From: Bacillota bacterium | Lineage (GTDB): Bacteria > Bacillota > JADQBR01 | DNA: 35,135 bases | Reading direction: 5' to 3' | NCBI GenBank assembly: GCA_016278515.1 | Contig: JADQBR010000149.1 | Location: 1-35,135, forward strand | Position numbers and translations under genes: made by a program | Notes under the pieces: generated by a model | What the model saw: only the letters and a program-made list of their open reading frames with translations | The model's database searches: none | Told to the model about the DNA's origin: nothing | In this document: piece after piece, positions 34,233 to 35,135 of the stretch | Position numbering within the stretch: the stretch's first letter is position 1 | Layout of the letters: each line of letters opens with the position of its first letter

Positions 34233-34538
34233 CAACCTTTTGAAGGCGCAAATATTAAGTTAGCTTCTGTTGTAAGCGAAATCAATGGCAAATCGTCCCG
34301 ACAAATGCTTAATATGCTCGCAGCTGGATGCAATGATGTTCAAGCGATGGCAGACAAGGCACTTAGACAAATGCTTAAGAAAATACCACTAATTGAAGAA
34401 GCACTTTATGGGTTTATGGGCGAACATCAAAGGCTGATGTTGAGCCTAATGCTTCAGCATATTGATTTCCTTGACGCAGAGATCTTTTCACTTGACCAAG
34501 CAATCCAAAAAAGCAACGCCGAAAAAATGAGATTGTAA
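34233..34538 (+). pseudogene. IS110-family transposase remnant (middle part)
   Basis: The frame reads EGANIKLASVVSEINGKSSR, then IPLIEEALYGFMGEHQRLML and HIDFLDAEIFSLD, which match the middle of IS110 transposases. Directly upstream in the same frame is a TAG stop, preceded by KFTSVDLL, also transposase-like. The catalytic DEDD part and the C-terminal half are absent. The open part starting with ATG at 34305 would give a 77-residue product, but it is a decayed fragment. The remaining stretch to 34620 keeps some coding-like sequence (KRLEALGYTVAIE) but no complete gene. Confidence 0.82.
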
Positions 34539-34622
34539 ATAAATCTGTCAAACGGCTTGAAGCACTTGGGTATACCGTTGCTATTGAGCAACAAACGTCA
34601 GTGGGAACTCTTTTACAGGTAA

Positions 34623-34651
34623 TTGTAATATCGGTACAAATATGTTATAAT
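34623..34651 (+). promoter_or_regulatory. Promoter of the HEPN/MNT operon
   Basis: TTGTAA at 34623-34628, a 17-base spacer, and TATAAT at 34646-34651, about 27 bases before the HEPN start. It lies right after the IS110 remnant. Confidence 0.75.
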
Positions 34652-34677
34652 TTTTCCCGAGAGGTGGAAAAAACTGT

Positions 34678-35055
34678 ATGCTAGCAGAAGAGTGGTTTTC
34701 ACAAGCTAAATATGATTACGAGACTGCTGAGGCTATGTATACTGGCCAAAGATATGTTTATACGGTATTCATGTGCCACCTTTCGCTGGAAAAGGTGCTG
34801 AAAGGATTAATTGCAGAGCGTAGCAAAACCGTCCCACCCAGAATCCATAATCTCTTGAAATTAACTAAGCTTTCAAAGGCAGAACTAGATAAGAAACATC
34901 GTGAATTCATTTCAATATTAAATACTGCAGCAATTAACACCCGGTACCCTGAAATGCTTCAAAAGGCTGTTGAGAAATACCCTCGCCATGTAGCTGCGAA
35001 ATACCTCGCTAAGACAAAGGAAGTGCTACTATGTCTACAGAAACAACTAGACTAG
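34678..35055 (+). CDS. HEPN-domain protein (toxin component of HEPN/MNT pair)
   Basis: A 125-residue all-helical protein. LAEEWFSQAKYDYETAEAMY and YTVFMCHLSLEKVLKGLI form the first helices of the HEPN fold; PPRIHNLLKL and NTRYPEM are the conserved motifs of the COG1895/COG2250 group. HEPN partners of MNT nucleotidyltransferases act as RNases neutralised by AMPylation of the toxin. The ribosome site is GAGAGGTGG, 10 bases before ATG. The gene overlaps the following MNT gene by 25 bases, the usual coupling of such pairs. Confidence 0.9.
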   Translation: MLAEEWFSQAKYDYETAEAMYTGQRYVYTVFMCHLSLEKVLKGLIAERSKTVPPRIHNLLKLTKLSKAELDKKHREFISILNTAAINTRYPEMLQKAVEKYPRHVAAKYLAKTKEVLLCLQKQLD

Positions 35056-35135
35056 ATAAGATTATTTCGGACTATATAGCCGCCATCAAGCAGCAAGGTA
35101 TTAAAATAGAAAAGTACTACCTGTTTGGTTCCCAT
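35031..35135 (+). CDS. MNT-domain nucleotidyltransferase (antitoxin), partial at the window edge
   Basis: Starts with ATG at 35031 inside the end of the HEPN gene and runs off the window. The 35 visible residues start MSTETTRLDKIISDYI and end YYLFGSH, the beginning of the nucleotidyltransferase signature (GS followed, beyond the window, by an expected DxD). With the HEPN gene this makes a typical HEPN/MNT (type VII) toxin-antitoxin module. Confidence 0.85.
   Translation, partial: MSTETTRLDKIISDYIAAIKQQGIKIEKYYLFGSH

Overview
The window looks like the chromosome of a low- to mid-GC, endospore-forming or spore-lineage Firmicute of class Clostridia (Desulfotomaculum/Peptococcaceae-like). This is inferred from strong AGGAGG ribosome sites, frequent TTG and GTG starts, RNA regulators typical of Firmicutes (glmS ribozyme, T-box, ykkC-class riboswitch, M-box), S-layer-homology and LysM proteins, and a cdaA-cdaR-glmM locus. 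No tRNA, rRNA or CRISPR array was seen.

Layout. (1) 1-1551: an accessory edge with a C-terminally truncated Dam-type adenine methylase, which stops beside a hairpin resembling an IS200/IS605-type end, and a divergent PD-(D/E)XK-like protein. This may be a broken restriction-modification pair. (2) 1846-8848, minus strand: cdaA, cdaR, an FAD oxidoreductase, glmM and glmS. It links cyclic-di-AMP synthesis to amino-sugar precursor supply. glmS has its own glmS ribozyme, and a GGGGACGGTTC inverted repeat lies just upstream. (3) 9105-10202, plus strand: a lone Gfo/Idh oxidoreductase, followed by a dense run of hairpins. (4) 24884-10414, minus strand: a ~14.4-kb branched-chain amino acid operon in the order ilvE, ilvD, ilvB, ilvN, ilvB, leuA, leuC, leuD, leuB, cimA, DUF401 permease. 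A consensus sigma-A promoter drives it through a T-box and then a ykkC-class (probably ppGpp) riboswitch, each with its own terminator. ilvC and ilvA are absent; the citramalate route (cimA plus leuCDB) supplies 2-oxobutyrate for isoleucine.

(5) 25045-25795, plus strand: three small unrecognised genes in a row, possibly sporulation-linked. (6) 25832-29109, minus strand: DUF3786, a GH18-like protein with a degenerate active site, an FmdB-type zinc ribbon, a two-cluster ferredoxin and an ATP-dependent DNA ligase. (7) 29142-30906, plus strand: an M-box riboswitch with terminator, a short upstream ORF starting with an acidic run, and the Mg2+ transporter mgtE overlapping it. (8) 31056-34118: a 51% glutamine protein, a secreted GH18 protein with three SLH domains, a small membrane protein and a LysM protein. 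(9) 34233-35135: an IS110 transposase remnant and a HEPN/MNT toxin-antitoxin pair cut by the window edge.

Most interesting points: the tandem T-box/ykkC leader; the acidic upstream ORF between the M-box and mgtE; the palindromic GGGGACGGTTC element that supplies the C-terminus of the DUF3786 protein; the three-gene small-protein operon with an internal repeat; and the truncated methylase/nuclease pair.
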